DNA of 64,000 nt, from positions 1,056,125 through 1,120,124 of the forward strand of contig DEOB01000010.1 of NCBI GenBank assembly GCA_002359895.1. Reading direction: 5' to 3'. Below are positions 35,647 through 45,843 of this stretch, piece by piece. The notes below the pieces were generated by a model that did not search any database, was not told the DNA's origin, and saw only the letters and a program-made list of their open reading frames with translations. Each line of letters opens with the position of its first letter. Position 1 is the first letter of the stretch. This stretch comes from Stenotrophomonas sp. UBA2629. Its GTDB lineage: Bacteria; Pseudomonadota; Gammaproteobacteria; Xanthomonadales; Xanthomonadaceae. Position numbers and translations under genes: made by a program.

Positions 35647-36393
35647 TTACAGCGGGACGCGGCGTGCCTGCATGAATTTGTCGCTCCAGTAGCCGGTGAG
35701 CAGGCTGTCGGTGCGCACATCCTTGCCGGTGCTGGGGGCGTGCAGGAAGCGGCCCTCACCGACGTAGATGCCGACGTGGTCAACACGGCCACGGCGGCCG
35801 AAGAACACCAGGTCACCGGCGGCCAGGGCCGAGCGGTCGCGGATCAGTTCAGCGCTGGCCTGGCTGGCCATCTCGCGGGAAACGCGCGGCAGTTCGATGC
35901 CCAGCGCGGTGCGGAATACATAACCGACCAGGCCGCTGCAGTCGAAACCGGCATCCGGCGAGGTGCCGCCCCAACGGTACGGGGTGCCCAACAGGGTCAT
36001 GGCGCGGCGCAGAACGGACTGCACCTTGCCGTCGGAATCGTTGGCAAGCGCCGCTTCGGTGGCAGCGGACACGCCCTTGGAGGCGTCGTAAGCGGAGATC
36101 AGGCGGCTGAGGTCGCCGGCAAACATGGCCGAGCGGTCCATCAGTGGAATGGTGTCGCTGGCAGCCAAGTGCGGCAGCAGCGCGGCCAGCGTGGCGGTGG
36201 CGGCGGCATCGGCCTTGCTGCGTTGAGCTTCGGCGCGAACCGGCGCCTGCTTGGCAGCGGGTTCAACTTCTGCAGCGCTTTGAGCGAAGGCAGGCAGACT
36301 GGCGAGGGCCAGCGTTACGGCGCACAGCAGGCGGCGGAAGGCGGGTGAAACGGTCTTCGGCTGGCCCGGGTAGGACGTATTGTCAGTCGTCAC
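35647..36393 (-). CDS. NlpC/P60 (C40) peptidoglycan endopeptidase, secreted
   Basis: The 248-residue protein has a signal peptide ending PAFA/QS and a central Ala-rich linker. The C-terminal NlpC/P60 domain has catalytic Cys in FDCSGLVGYV and His in VDHVGIYVG, with HAPSTG at the active-site end. The family hydrolyses D-Glu-mDAP bonds in wall stems. It is the first of two adjacent paralogues; this copy lacks a lipobox and has a longer linker. Its exact periplasmic target is not known. Confidence 0.87.
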   Translation of the reverse strand: MTTDNTSYPGQPKTVSPAFRRLLCAVTLALASLPAFAQSAAEVEPAAKQAPVRAEAQRSKADAAATATLAALLPHLAASDTIPLMDRSAMFAGDLSRLISAYDASKGVSAATEAALANDSDGKVQSVLRRAMTLLGTPYRWGGTSPDAGFDCSGLVGYVFRTALGIELPRVSREMASQASAELIRDRSALAAGDLVFFGRRGRVDHVGIYVGEGRFLHAPSTGKDVRTDSLLTGYWSDKFMQARRVPL

Positions 36394-36498
36394 GCGGCAG
36401 TCACAAAAAAATTCGATGGGCGATCATGCCCTGTGAAGCGTGTGGATAGGTACAAATTTCGTTAAATAACCGTTAAATATGGCGACCAGTTTCACGGT

Positions 36499-37026
36499 TT
36501 ACCGCAAAACCCGCTTGGCGCCGGTGTAGTGGTTACGCCAGTAGGGGCCGTCAAGGTGATCCAGTCTTACTGTTCCGCCGGTGCTTGGCGCATGCACAAA
36601 GCGCCCTTCGCCAACATAAATTCCCACGTGCGTAACATTTCCCTTGCTGCCAAAAAACACCAGGTCACCGGCGGTCAGGCGGTTGGTGGCGATCTTCGGG
36701 CCTTGGATGGCTGCCAGTTCGCGTGAGGTGCGCGGCAGGTTCAGCGCCAGCATGTCCCGGTACACATAGGTGACCAAACCGCTGCAGTCGAAGCCGGATT
36801 CAGGCGTGTTGCCGCCATAGCGGTAAGGCGTGCCGACCAAGCCCAGTGCCCGCATCAGCACCGATGAGGCGGCAACCGGGTCGTTCGGTGCTACCGGTGA
36901 ATACGTCTGCGCGGGTGGCGCAGCCGGCTTTTTGGGGCTGTGGCCGCAGGCGGTGAGCACTGTGATGGACAGGAGCGTGGCAGCCAATGGCCACGTGCGG
37001 GTGCGGAAAACTGGCGTGATGTGCAT
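36499..37026 (-). CDS. NlpC/P60 (C40) endopeptidase, lipoprotein
   Basis: The 175-residue protein has a lipobox TVLTAC near residue 27, so it is membrane-anchored, and then a short Pro-rich linker. The NlpC/P60 domain has FDCSGLVTYVYRD, VTHVGIYVGEGRFVHAPSTG and the DGPYWRNHYTGAKR ending. It is close to Spr/MepS and to its neighbour at 35647-36393. ATG 37026 (MHITPVF) is preferred; an ORF start at 37047 is possible. The 105-bp gap between the pair holds only AT-rich sequence, so the genes may have separate promoters. Confidence 0.85.
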   Translation of the reverse strand: MHITPVFRTRTWPLAATLLSITVLTACGHSPKKPAAPPAQTYSPVAPNDPVAASSVLMRALGLVGTPYRYGGNTPESGFDCSGLVTYVYRDMLALNLPRTSRELAAIQGPKIATNRLTAGDLVFFGSKGNVTHVGIYVGEGRFVHAPSTGGTVRLDHLDGPYWRNHYTGAKRVLR

Positions 37027-37136
37027 GGAGCCCGGATAATGCGCCACCTTAGAAGGCCGTCATCATGGCGGCGTCCCCGGCGGCCGGCAAGGCCGTCCCA
37101 ACGTCTGCCCCGGGCAGCCACCAGACAGAGTTAGGC

Positions 37137-37616
37137 ATGAAGATCGAAAAAGACCGCGTCGTCCGCTTCCATTACACCGTTTCGGAACTCGGCCAGGAGC
37201 CGATCGAAAGCTCCAAGGACCGTGATCCGTTGGCCATCCTGATCGGCCACGGCAACATCATCCCGGGCCTGGAAACGGCCATGATGGACAAGGAAGCCGG
37301 CGAAAGCTTCGGCGTGGACGTGAAGTCGACCGACGCCTACGGCGAGCGCCGCGAGGGCCTGACCCAGCGCGTGCCGAAGAAGCATTTCGGCACCACCCGT
37401 CTGGTGCCGGGCACGCAGGTGATCCTGCAGACCAACTTCGGCCCGCGCGCCGTCACCGTCGAAAAGGTCGGCATGACCGTGGTCGACGTTGACCTGAACC
37501 ACCCGATGGCGGGCAAGGATCTGCACTTCGATGTTGAAATCATCGAAGTGCGCGAAGCCAGCGAAGAAGAAGTGCAGCATGGCCATGTGCACGGTGACGG
37601 TGGTCACCAGCACTGA
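37137..37616 (+). CDS. slyD: FKBP-type peptidyl-prolyl isomerase SlyD
   Basis: The 159-residue protein starts MKIEKDRVVRFHYTVSE, the SlyD beginning. The FKBP domain is interrupted by the IF chaperone insert (FGVDVKSTDAYGERREG onward, ending LVPGTQVILQ). The C-terminal tail is His-rich (HGHVHGDGGHQH) and can bind nickel. In E. coli it folds proline-rich and twin-arginine substrates. ATG 37137 follows TTAGGC; the longer frame from 37065 lies in the upstream region. Confidence 0.92.
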   Translation: MKIEKDRVVRFHYTVSELGQEPIESSKDRDPLAILIGHGNIIPGLETAMMDKEAGESFGVDVKSTDAYGERREGLTQRVPKKHFGTTRLVPGTQVILQTNFGPRAVTVEKVGMTVVDVDLNHPMAGKDLHFDVEIIEVREASEEEVQHGHVHGDGGHQH

Positions 37617-37641
37617 TTGCCACACCGGCAGCCATGCAATG

Positions 37642-37673
37642 AACGGCCCGCCCTGTGCGGGCCGTTTTTTTTT
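37642..37673 (+). terminator. Rho-independent terminator of slyD
   Basis: A 10-bp stem AACGGCCCGC (37642-37651) with complement (37657-37666), 5-nt loop, continues into a run of nine T residues. Confidence 0.9.
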
Positions 37674-37760
37674 GGAGGGTCCCCGCTGGCGAGCGCCGAG
37701 CGGCGCAAACCCTGCGCTGCGCATCCGGCATGTTCTAATCGCCGACTTGTCAAAGGAGTG

Positions 37761-38963
37761 ATGGCCTTGTCCTACGTTGCTTTCCAGCCCGTAACGCCCA
37801 ATGAGCGCATCGCCACGCTGGATGTCCTGCGTGGACTGGCACTGCTGGGCATCCTGCTGATGAACATCGAGGCCTTCAGTGGCCCGCTGGACCTGTCCTT
37901 CACCGGCATCGACGTGCATTGGCAGGGCGTGGACCGCTGGGCCGACGGCTTCGTTTACATCTTTGTGCAGGGCAAGTTTTTCACCTTGTTCTCGCTGCTG
38001 TTTGGAGCGGGTTTTGCGGTGATGGTGCAGCGCGCCGACACGGTCGGCCGTGACTTCACGCGTTTCTATCTGCGCCGCAGCGTCGGCTTGTTGTTTATCG
38101 GCCTGCTGCATGCGGTGCTGCTGTGGGCTGGCGATATTCTGGTGGCGTACGCGTTGCTGTCGTTGGTGTTGCTGGCCTTTCGCGAGGCGCCACGCAGTTG
38201 GCTGCCGGCGTTGGGCACGTTGGCGTACCTGGCGGCGGCTGTGCTGCTGTTGCTATTGGGCGCGTTGCTGTCGTTTCTGCCGGCCGATGAAGCCGCCAAG
38301 TTGACTGCGACCGCGCAGGGCTCCATCGAAGCGCAGCGGCAGGCCTATGGGCACGGCAGTTACGGTGTGGCGGTACTGCAGCGCTTGCGCGATTTCGGCA
38401 CAGCGTTGGGGGCGTTGATGGTGGTGGGGCCGCAGGTGCTGGGCATGTTCCTGATTGGGGCATGGTTTGCCCGCAGTGGCGCCATCGCCCGTCCCGCCGA
38501 GCATCCCCGGCTGTTTGCCTGGCTGCGTTGGGCTGCATTGCCCGTGGGCTTGGTATTGATGCTGCTCAGCGTGTCGTGGCTGCCCTACGTGGCGCCGGGG
38601 CGCTTCGATCTGTATTCCACCGGCACCTATGCATTGAATTCAGTAGCCGGCTTGTTGATGTGCCTGGGTTACCTGGCGTGGGCGGTGCGCTGGAGCGCGC
38701 ATCTGCAATGGCTGGCGCCGGCAGGACGCATGGCGTTGAGCAATTACCTGGCGCAATCGCTGATCTGCACCTTGGTGTTCTATGGCTACGGCTTGGGCAT
38801 GTTCGAGCAGATGGGCCGTGCGTGGCAGCTGCTGTTCGCGGTGGCGCTGTTTGCGGCACAAGTAGTGCTCAGCCATTACTGGCTCAGGTATTTCCGCTTT
38901 GGCCCGATGGAGTGGCTGTGGCGCGCGTTCACTTATCTGCAGCTGCCGCCACTGCGTCGCTGA
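37761..38963 (+). CDS. DUF418 membrane protein (YeiB-like)
   Basis: The 400-residue protein has the DUF418 opening RIATLDVLRGLALLGILLMNI, where Arg-Gly is typical of heparan-alpha-glucosaminide-acyltransferase-like membrane families. About 10 hydrophobic segments follow, with GKFFTLFSLLFGAGFAVM and YLAQSLICTLVFYGYGLG near the end. The YeiB family is often linked to acyl group transfer, but no activity is proven. AAAGGAGTG lies just before ATG 37761. Confidence 0.85.
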   Translation: MALSYVAFQPVTPNERIATLDVLRGLALLGILLMNIEAFSGPLDLSFTGIDVHWQGVDRWADGFVYIFVQGKFFTLFSLLFGAGFAVMVQRADTVGRDFTRFYLRRSVGLLFIGLLHAVLLWAGDILVAYALLSLVLLAFREAPRSWLPALGTLAYLAAAVLLLLLGALLSFLPADEAAKLTATAQGSIEAQRQAYGHGSYGVAVLQRLRDFGTALGALMVVGPQVLGMFLIGAWFARSGAIARPAEHPRLFAWLRWAALPVGLVLMLLSVSWLPYVAPGRFDLYSTGTYALNSVAGLLMCLGYLAWAVRWSAHLQWLAPAGRMALSNYLAQSLICTLVFYGYGLGMFEQMGRAWQLLFAVALFAAQVVLSHYWLRYFRFGPMEWLWRAFTYLQLPPLRR

Positions 38964-39125
38964 TCGGCCGACCTGGTTGGTTTTTGTTGTGTGTTGCAGT
39001 TGCAGGCGTGCAGGTGGATTGCATCGCACGGCGGATGCAACACGCTGGCCCAGCCATGCTCACATTTGGTGGGGGGTAGGGCGTGGCATGCTCTAGGTCG
39101 GCACGAGCAATGGAGCGAAGACGTG

Positions 39126-39197
39126 ATGGCTGATTTGACTACCGGGCAGGTATTTTCCATCGGCCCTGCGCCGCGCGGTGCGGAGTGTTTTCAATGA
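39126..39197 (+). CDS. Possible 23-residue leader peptide overlapping gor
   Basis: The frame starts ATG 39126, with GGAG 10 bases upstream, and encodes MADLTTGQVFSIGPAP then RGAECFQ. It stops with TGA 39195-39197, which overlaps the gor ATG (ATGA). The four-base overlap is the pattern of translationally coupled genes. The only Cys is near its C-terminus. Real translation is unproven; no family is recognised. Confidence 0.3.
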   Translation: MADLTTGQVFSIGPAPRGAECFQ

Positions 39198-40546
39198 GCG
39201 CCGGCAGCTATGACGTGGTGGTGATGGGGGGTGGCTCGGGCGGGCTTGCGGCGGCGTTTCGCGCTGCGGCGCATGGCGCCAAGGTGGCGATGCTGGAGCC
39301 AGCGCCCTTGGGCGGCACCTGCGTCAACGTGGGCTGCGTGCCGAAGAAGGCGATGTGGCTGGCGGCTGACCTTGCCGAGCGCATTGGCCTGGCCTCGCGT
39401 TTGGGTTTTGATGTGCCGGCGGAACCTGCGTTGGATTGGACGCAGCTGGTGCAGAAGCGGCAACGCTATATCGCCAATATCCACGCCAGTTATCAGAAGC
39501 GGCTGGATGAAACCGGCGTGGTCCGTATCAGCCAGCGTGGCCGCCTGTTGGATGCGCACACAGTGGAATGCGAAGACGGCACCCAGCTGCGCGCCGAGCA
39601 CATCATTGTTGCGACCGGCGCACATCCATTGAAGCCCGATCTGCCCGGCGCCGAGCTTGGTGGCGTGTCGGATGATTTTTTTGCGCTGCAGGCGCGACCC
39701 GAGCGTGTGGCGATTGTCGGTGGCGGTTATATCGCGGTGGAACTGGCCGGTGTGCTGCGCGCGCTGGGTAGCGAGGTCGTGCTGCTGGTGCGCAGCCAGC
39801 GCTTGCTGGGCCACTTCGATGCGGAACTGTCCGATCAGTTGGCCGAGAACCTGCGCCTTCAAGGTGTGGAGCTGCATTTCGGTTGCGAGACCACGGCGTT
39901 GGAGCGCGAGCAGGGCCGTGTGCGTGCTGTGCTGCGTAACGGGCCGGAGCAGGCGGCGTTCGACAGTGTGTTGTTTGCCACCGGGCGTGCACCCAACACA
40001 CGCGGGCTTGGTCTGGAGCAGGCTGGCGTGGCACTGGGCGAGAAGGGCGCCATCCAGGTGGATGCCTATCAGAACACCTCGGTGCCCAGCATTTTTGCCG
40101 TGGGCGATGTCACCGGTCGGGTGACCTTGACCCCGGTTGCCATCGCCGCAGCGCGGCGGTTGATGGACCGCCTGTACGGCGGTCAGGCAGATGCCAGGCT
40201 CGACTATGACAATGTGCCGAGCGTGGTGTTTGCCCATCCGCCATTCGGCACGTTGGGATTGAGCGAGGAGGAGGCGCGCAAACGCTTCGACAAGGTGACC
40301 ACCTACCACAGCCGTTTCCGGCCGATGCTGCAGTCACTGGGTGATGGCAACGTGCGCAGTGTGTTCAAGATGGTCTGTGCGGGCGACGACGAAAAAGTCG
40401 TCGGCATCCATCTGCTGGGCGAGGGTGCGGACGAAATTCTGCAGGGCTTTGCCGTTGCCATGAAAGCCGGCGTGACCCGCAGGCAGATGGAAGACACGGT
40501 CGCCATCCATCCAACCTCGGCCGAAGAAGTGGTGTTGATGCGCTGA
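39194..40546 (+). CDS. gor: Glutathione-disulfide reductase
   Basis: The 450-residue flavoprotein has the FAD motif VVMGGGSGGLAAA and the redox disulfide Cys43/Cys48 in GGTCVNVGCVPKK. The NADPH-binding GGGYIAVELAG is followed by VRSQR arginines that select NADPH, and HPTSAEE holds the catalytic base His. It reduces GSSG to GSH in the cytoplasm. ATG 39194 overlaps the stop of a 23-codon frame; a GTG at 39185 would add three residues. It is followed by a structured gap and the DMT exporter gene. Confidence 0.92.
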   Translation: MSAGSYDVVVMGGGSGGLAAAFRAAAHGAKVAMLEPAPLGGTCVNVGCVPKKAMWLAADLAERIGLASRLGFDVPAEPALDWTQLVQKRQRYIANIHASYQKRLDETGVVRISQRGRLLDAHTVECEDGTQLRAEHIIVATGAHPLKPDLPGAELGGVSDDFFALQARPERVAIVGGGYIAVELAGVLRALGSEVVLLVRSQRLLGHFDAELSDQLAENLRLQGVELHFGCETTALEREQGRVRAVLRNGPEQAAFDSVLFATGRAPNTRGLGLEQAGVALGEKGAIQVDAYQNTSVPSIFAVGDVTGRVTLTPVAIAAARRLMDRLYGGQADARLDYDNVPSVVFAHPPFGTLGLSEEEARKRFDKVTTYHSRFRPMLQSLGDGNVRSVFKMVCAGDDEKVVGIHLLGEGADEILQGFAVAMKAGVTRRQMEDTVAIHPTSAEEVVLMR

Positions 40547-40559
40547 TGAAGCGTGGTCA

Positions 40560-40636
40560 TGAGTGGGGAGGTGTGAGCAGGGAGCGGTTGCAGCAGCGTT
40601 TCCTGCAGCGTCGGCTGCTGACACTCATCCCCACTC
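40560..40636. repeat. Imperfect inverted repeat after gor
   Basis: The left arm at 40561-40580 (GAGTGGGGAGGTGTGAGCAG) pairs with 40615-40636 with small mismatches; inner GC segments also pair. It could act as a gor terminator or as a dispersed repeat. It resembles the small GTGAGTGC hairpin at 34071. Confidence 0.45.
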
Positions 40637-40674
40637 ACTCTTCATAATAGGCGTCCCCCGCAAGCGCTCTGCCC

Positions 40675-41616
40675 ATGAATGCTCCCGCCCAGCCGGCGCC
40701 TACGCCGCTGCCCACCCGTTCGCGACGCCTGCTGATCAATGGTCTGCTGCTGGCCGGCCTGGGTGCGATTGCCGCGTCCGGCAAGGCGGTCATCGTGAAG
40801 TTGGCGTATCGCCACGGCGCCGATGCCACGGCGTTGCTGGCGCTGCGGATGATGGTGGCGTTTCCGTTCTTCCTCGCCATGGGCATGTGGGCCGCGCGCC
40901 GTGCACAGCCGTTGTCGCGCAGTGATATGGGGCGCGTGGTGCTGTTGGGCTTCACTGGTTACTACCTGTCCAGCTATCTCGACTTCCTCGGGTTGCAGTA
41001 CATCAGTGCGACCCTGGAGCGGCTGATTCTTTATCTCAGCCCCACCTTGGTGGTGCTGATCACGCTGGTGGTGCTCAAGCAGCGGCCCACGCGAATACAG
41101 GTGGCGGCGTTGTTGTTGAGCTATCTCGGCGTGCTGTTGGCGTTCGGTCACGACATCCAACTGGACGGGCATCGCACGCTCATCGGCTCGGCGCTGGTAT
41201 TTGCCAGTGCGCTCAGTTACGCGGTGTATCTGTTTGGCAGTGGCCAAGCGGTGGCGCGCATTGGCGCGGTGCGTTTGACTGCTTACGCCAGCATGGTGGC
41301 CTGCGTGTTGTGTATCGGCCAGTACCTGCTGTTCCAGCCAGTGAGCGCGTTGCTGACCTATGCGCCACCGGTGTACTGGCTGTCGCTGCTCAACGGTACG
41401 GTCTGCACGGTGTTGCCGGTGCTGGCGATCATGGTCGGGGTCAAGCGCATCGGCTCGTCGCTGGCGGCGCAGGTGAGTATGCTGGGCCCGGTTTCCACCA
41501 TTGTGCTGAGCGTATGGCTGCTCGACGAACCGATGGGCCCGTGGCAGAGCGCCGGCACCGTGTTGGTGCTGGCGGGCGTGCTGCTGGTCGGCAGCGGGAT
41601 AGCGAAGCGGCGGTGA
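40675..41616 (+). CDS. DMT-superfamily (EamA) exporter
   Basis: The 313-residue protein has ten hydrophobic segments in two EamA repeats (about residues 20-145 and 165-305). Each ends with the helix-pair pattern seen here as LGLQYISATLERLILYLSPT and IGSSLAAQVSMLGPVSTIVLSVWLLDE. DMT transporters export amino acids, purines or drugs; the substrate cannot be read from the sequence. The stop overlaps the next gene (GTGA), so the two may be co-transcribed. Confidence 0.85.
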   Translation: MNAPAQPAPTPLPTRSRRLLINGLLLAGLGAIAASGKAVIVKLAYRHGADATALLALRMMVAFPFFLAMGMWAARRAQPLSRSDMGRVVLLGFTGYYLSSYLDFLGLQYISATLERLILYLSPTLVVLITLVVLKQRPTRIQVAALLLSYLGVLLAFGHDIQLDGHRTLIGSALVFASALSYAVYLFGSGQAVARIGAVRLTAYASMVACVLCIGQYLLFQPVSALLTYAPPVYWLSLLNGTVCTVLPVLAIMVGVKRIGSSLAAQVSMLGPVSTIVLSVWLLDEPMGPWQSAGTVLVLAGVLLVGSGIAKRR

Positions 41617-41972
41617 GTGCTGAGCCTGCTTCGGTGGCGATGGACCCGGCGATCAGTCAAGCGCGCATTCTGGCTGCGATCCGCGCGATCCCGCGCGGAC
41701 AGGTGCTGGGCTACGGTGAGGTGGCCGCCAAGGCCGGCTTGCCGGGCCGCGCCCGCTTGGTGGCGCGCTTGCTGGGCAGTAACGATGATCCGGAACTGCC
41801 TTGGCATCGTGTGCTGCGCTCGGATGGCCGCATCGCCATGCCGGAGGGCTCGCGCGGCTGGCGTGAGCAGAGTCAACGGCTGCGTGCCGAGGGTGTTGTG
41901 GTGGAGAACGGCCGGGTGAAGCGGGCCAAACCGCCGCGCACGCTGGATGAGGCGATCTGGGGCCCGGGCTGA
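41613..41972 (+). CDS. Alkyltransferase-like protein (MGMT family without the active Cys)
   Basis: The 119-residue protein matches the C-terminal MGMT domain: IPRGQVLGYGEVAAKAGLPGRARLVARLLG, then PWHRVL, then RAEGVVV. In true O6-alkylguanine-DNA alkyltransferases the motif is PCHRV; here Trp64 replaces the methyl-accepting Cys. That is the ATL class (E. coli YbaZ/Atl, yeast Atl1). ATLs bind O6-alkylguanine and flag it for nucleotide excision repair. uvrB lies about 1.7 kb downstream, not in the same operon. GTG 41613 overlaps the exporter stop; ATG 41640 is the alternative. Confidence 0.85.
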   Translation: MSAEPASVAMDPAISQARILAAIRAIPRGQVLGYGEVAAKAGLPGRARLVARLLGSNDDPELPWHRVLRSDGRIAMPEGSRGWREQSQRLRAEGVVVENGRVKRAKPPRTLDEAIWGPG

Positions 41973-42014
41973 CAGCTGCGGCTATCATGGGCGGCAGTTC
42001 TCCCGGATGCCGCC

Positions 42015-42662
42015 ATGTTCCCGCGCTTACCCAAGATCACCCAGACGTTGCTGATCGCCAACGTCGCTCTGTTCCTGCTGCAGCAGCTGCCGCAGACCAT
42101 GGGCATCTTCAATCAACTGATGCTGTGGCCGTTGGGCTCACAGGACGTGATTTTCGGTTCGCCGGGTTTTGCGCCGTGGCAGTTGCTGAGTTATGGCTTT
42201 CTGCACGGCGGCTTTGGCCATCTGTTCTTCAACATGCTGGCGCTCTTCATGTTTGGCGCACCGCTGGAGATGACCTGGGGCGAGAAGCGTTTTCTCACGT
42301 ACTACATGGTCTGCGTGGTCGGCGCGGGCTTGTGCCAGTTGCTGGTGGCCATGCTGTTTGGTGAGTTCAACCCGGTGCTGGGTGCGTCCGGTGGTGTGTT
42401 CGGCCTGCTGCTGGCCTACGGCATGTTGTTCCCCAACCAGCGGGTGATGCTGCTGTTCCCGCCGATTCCAATGAAGGCGCGCACCTTTGTCATGGTGTTT
42501 GGCGCCATTGAGTTGATGCTGGGTGTTACCGGCTGGCAGCCGGGCGTTGCCCACTTCGCGCATCTGGGCGGCATGTTGTTCGGCTGGTTGCTGATCCGCT
42601 ACTGGCGTGGGCAGCCGCCATTCAACAACAGGCGCGGCCCGCATCTACGGCGGGTGAAGTAA
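42015..42662 (+). CDS. Rhomboid-family intramembrane serine protease
   Basis: The 215-residue protein has six hydrophobic segments. Catalytic Ser125 is in GASGGVFG, catalytic His183 in HFAHLGGML, and HGGFGHLFFNM holds the conserved His and Asn of the oxyanion region. It has no long cytoplasmic extension. Rhomboids cut transmembrane segments of substrates; the target here is unknown. ATG 42015 (MFPRLPKITQTLLIAN) is normal for the short bacterial type. Confidence 0.9.
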   Translation: MFPRLPKITQTLLIANVALFLLQQLPQTMGIFNQLMLWPLGSQDVIFGSPGFAPWQLLSYGFLHGGFGHLFFNMLALFMFGAPLEMTWGEKRFLTYYMVCVVGAGLCQLLVAMLFGEFNPVLGASGGVFGLLLAYGMLFPNQRVMLLFPPIPMKARTFVMVFGAIELMLGVTGWQPGVAHFAHLGGMLFGWLLIRYWRGQPPFNNRRGPHLRRVK

Positions 42663-42681
42663 GCGCAAGGCACGTTCTGAC

Positions 42682-42724
42682 ACATGAAAACGCCCGGTGC
42701 ATTGCATCGGGCGTTTTCATGTGG
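42682..42724. terminator. Terminator after the rhomboid gene
   Basis: A 16-bp perfect stem, CACATGAAAACGCCCG at 42682-42697 with complement at 42709-42724. TTTT is part of the stem, so release should occur on either strand. Confidence 0.75.
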
Positions 42725-42803
42725 GGCAAATGTGGACGCACTTCCGGCTGGAACACGCATAAAGAAAAATCCTGCGATTGCTCGCAGGCTTTTTCTTTAA
42801 TCT

Positions 42804-42880
42804 TGGCGCCCGAAGTTGGACTCGAACCAACGACCCCCTGATTAACAGTCAAGTGCTCTAACCGGCTGAGCTATTCGGGC
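42804..42880 (-). tRNA. tRNA-Asn (anticodon GTT)
   Basis: Reading the minus strand, the gene starts GCCCGAATAGCTCAG and ends TTCGGGC-G-CCA, so CCA is encoded. The 7-bp acceptor stem pairs fully. The anticodon loop reads CTGTTAA with GTT, and the T-loop GTTCGA is present. Confidence 0.95.
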
Positions 42881-42890
42881 GGGGAGGCGC

Positions 42891-42919
42891 ATTCTAATCA
42901 TCTTGAGCGGGGCGTGCAA
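42891..42919 (-). promoter_or_regulatory. Sigma-70 promoter of tRNA-Asn
   Basis: On the minus strand, TTGCAC (42914-42919) and TAGAAT (42891-42896) are separated by exactly 17 bases, with the tRNA starting 10 bases after the -10 box. Confidence 0.75.
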
Positions 42920-42941
42920 CCATTTGGCTGATGGTGTCGGC

Positions 42942-43502
42942 TCATTCAACGCAGGTGCGTGACGTCCTCGGCCGCTGGCTGCGTACCCGGCCGGCATTAT
43001 TGACAATGACCTGCGCGAGCATTTCGCCATCCGGGCTGCAGATGGAGACGGTGAGGTTGGTGCCACTGCTGCGCCCGTCGGGCAGGTAGCGGATGTGGGA
43101 TCTGCCGCGCGTACTGGTGAGTTTCAGCTTCGACGAGATGGGCTGGGGGTCGCCGCGGACGATATCTTCGTGCGAACGGGGCTTCCGCCCGCCATCGTTA
43201 TCCACAAACAGCAGCCAGCCGATGCTCCAGTCATTTGCGCCACTGCAATGGCGGCCATCGAGCGAAGGGCACAGCACGGCGGGCTTTCTGCGCGTCACTG
43301 CGGTCATCCGTGCAAGGTGCAGGTGGCTGATCAGTGTGTGCTCGGCTGCAAGGGCTCGGTGCCGTTGCAGCAGGGCGGTCAGGGCGGGAGTGGCGACGGC
43401 GGCCAGCAATGCCAGCACGGCTACGCCGATCATCAGTTCGATGAGGGTGAAGCCCTGCCAATGCCGGGTGGGCATTGGCGGCAAGGGGCGAGGGCGGGGC
43501 AT
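42942..43502 (-). CDS. Orphan FimT/GspH-family pseudopilin
   Basis: The 186-residue protein has the prepilin leader WQG/FTLIELMIGVAVLALLAAVATPAL. It is followed by the GspH pattern LHLARMTAVTRRKPAVLCPSLDGRHCSGANDWSIGWLLF, including the Cys pair near ARTEA-like helices. It resembles the fimT product at 2389-2964 but stands alone, away from any pilus cluster. The start is uncertain: ATG 43502 has AAGG 6 bases upstream, and ATG 43532 adds 10 residues. Confidence 0.82.
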   Translation of the reverse strand: MPRPRPLPPMPTRHWQGFTLIELMIGVAVLALLAAVATPALTALLQRHRALAAEHTLISHLHLARMTAVTRRKPAVLCPSLDGRHCSGANDWSIGWLLFVDNDGGRKPRSHEDIVRGDPQPISSKLKLTSTRGRSHIRYLPDGRSSGTNLTVSICSPDGEMLAQVIVNNAGRVRSQRPRTSRTCVE

Positions 43503-43655
43503 GTGCGGCCTTGCTGGACGGAGAGCCTGCATCGTTGCGTGCAGGTGTGCGCTGGGCAGTAAGTCGTCGCTGTGACTGAACGTGGGGCTGTGCATGCACC
43601 GGCCGTCATCTCGCCGCTGGCTATACTGCGTAGTCCACGCAGGCCAATTCTCCCC

Positions 43656-45671
<2,016 letters not shown>

Positions 45672-45704
45672 GGAAGGCAATGTGAAGATTTTTTCAGAAA
45701 TCTA

Positions 45705-45733
45705 TTGTCGTTCCCTGTTTCCTTGGTTAAGAT
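45705..45733 (+). promoter_or_regulatory. Sigma-70 promoter of tRNA-Val
   Basis: TTGTCG (45705-45710) and TAAGAT (45728-45733) are 17 bases apart; the tRNA begins 35 bases later. Confidence 0.7.
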
Positions 45734-45768
45734 ACGCGCCCTCGCAACGCACAATTGGTTGCTGAGAA

Positions 45769-45843
45769 GGGCGGTTAGCTCAGCGGTAGAGCACTACCTT
45801 GACATGGTAGGGGTCACAGGTTCGAACCCTGTACCGCCCACCA
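45769..45843 (+). tRNA. tRNA-Val (anticodon GAC)
   Basis: The gene starts GGGCGGTTAGCTCAG and ends ACCGCCC-A-CCA with CCA encoded. The acceptor stem pairs fully, the anticodon loop CTTGACA holds GAC, and the T-loop is GGTTCGAACC. Confidence 0.95.

Noticed and set aside
43560..43655. LexA box before uvrB
   Set aside because: No TTAG-N6-TACTA or CTG-N10-CAG pattern at a sensible distance could be supported.
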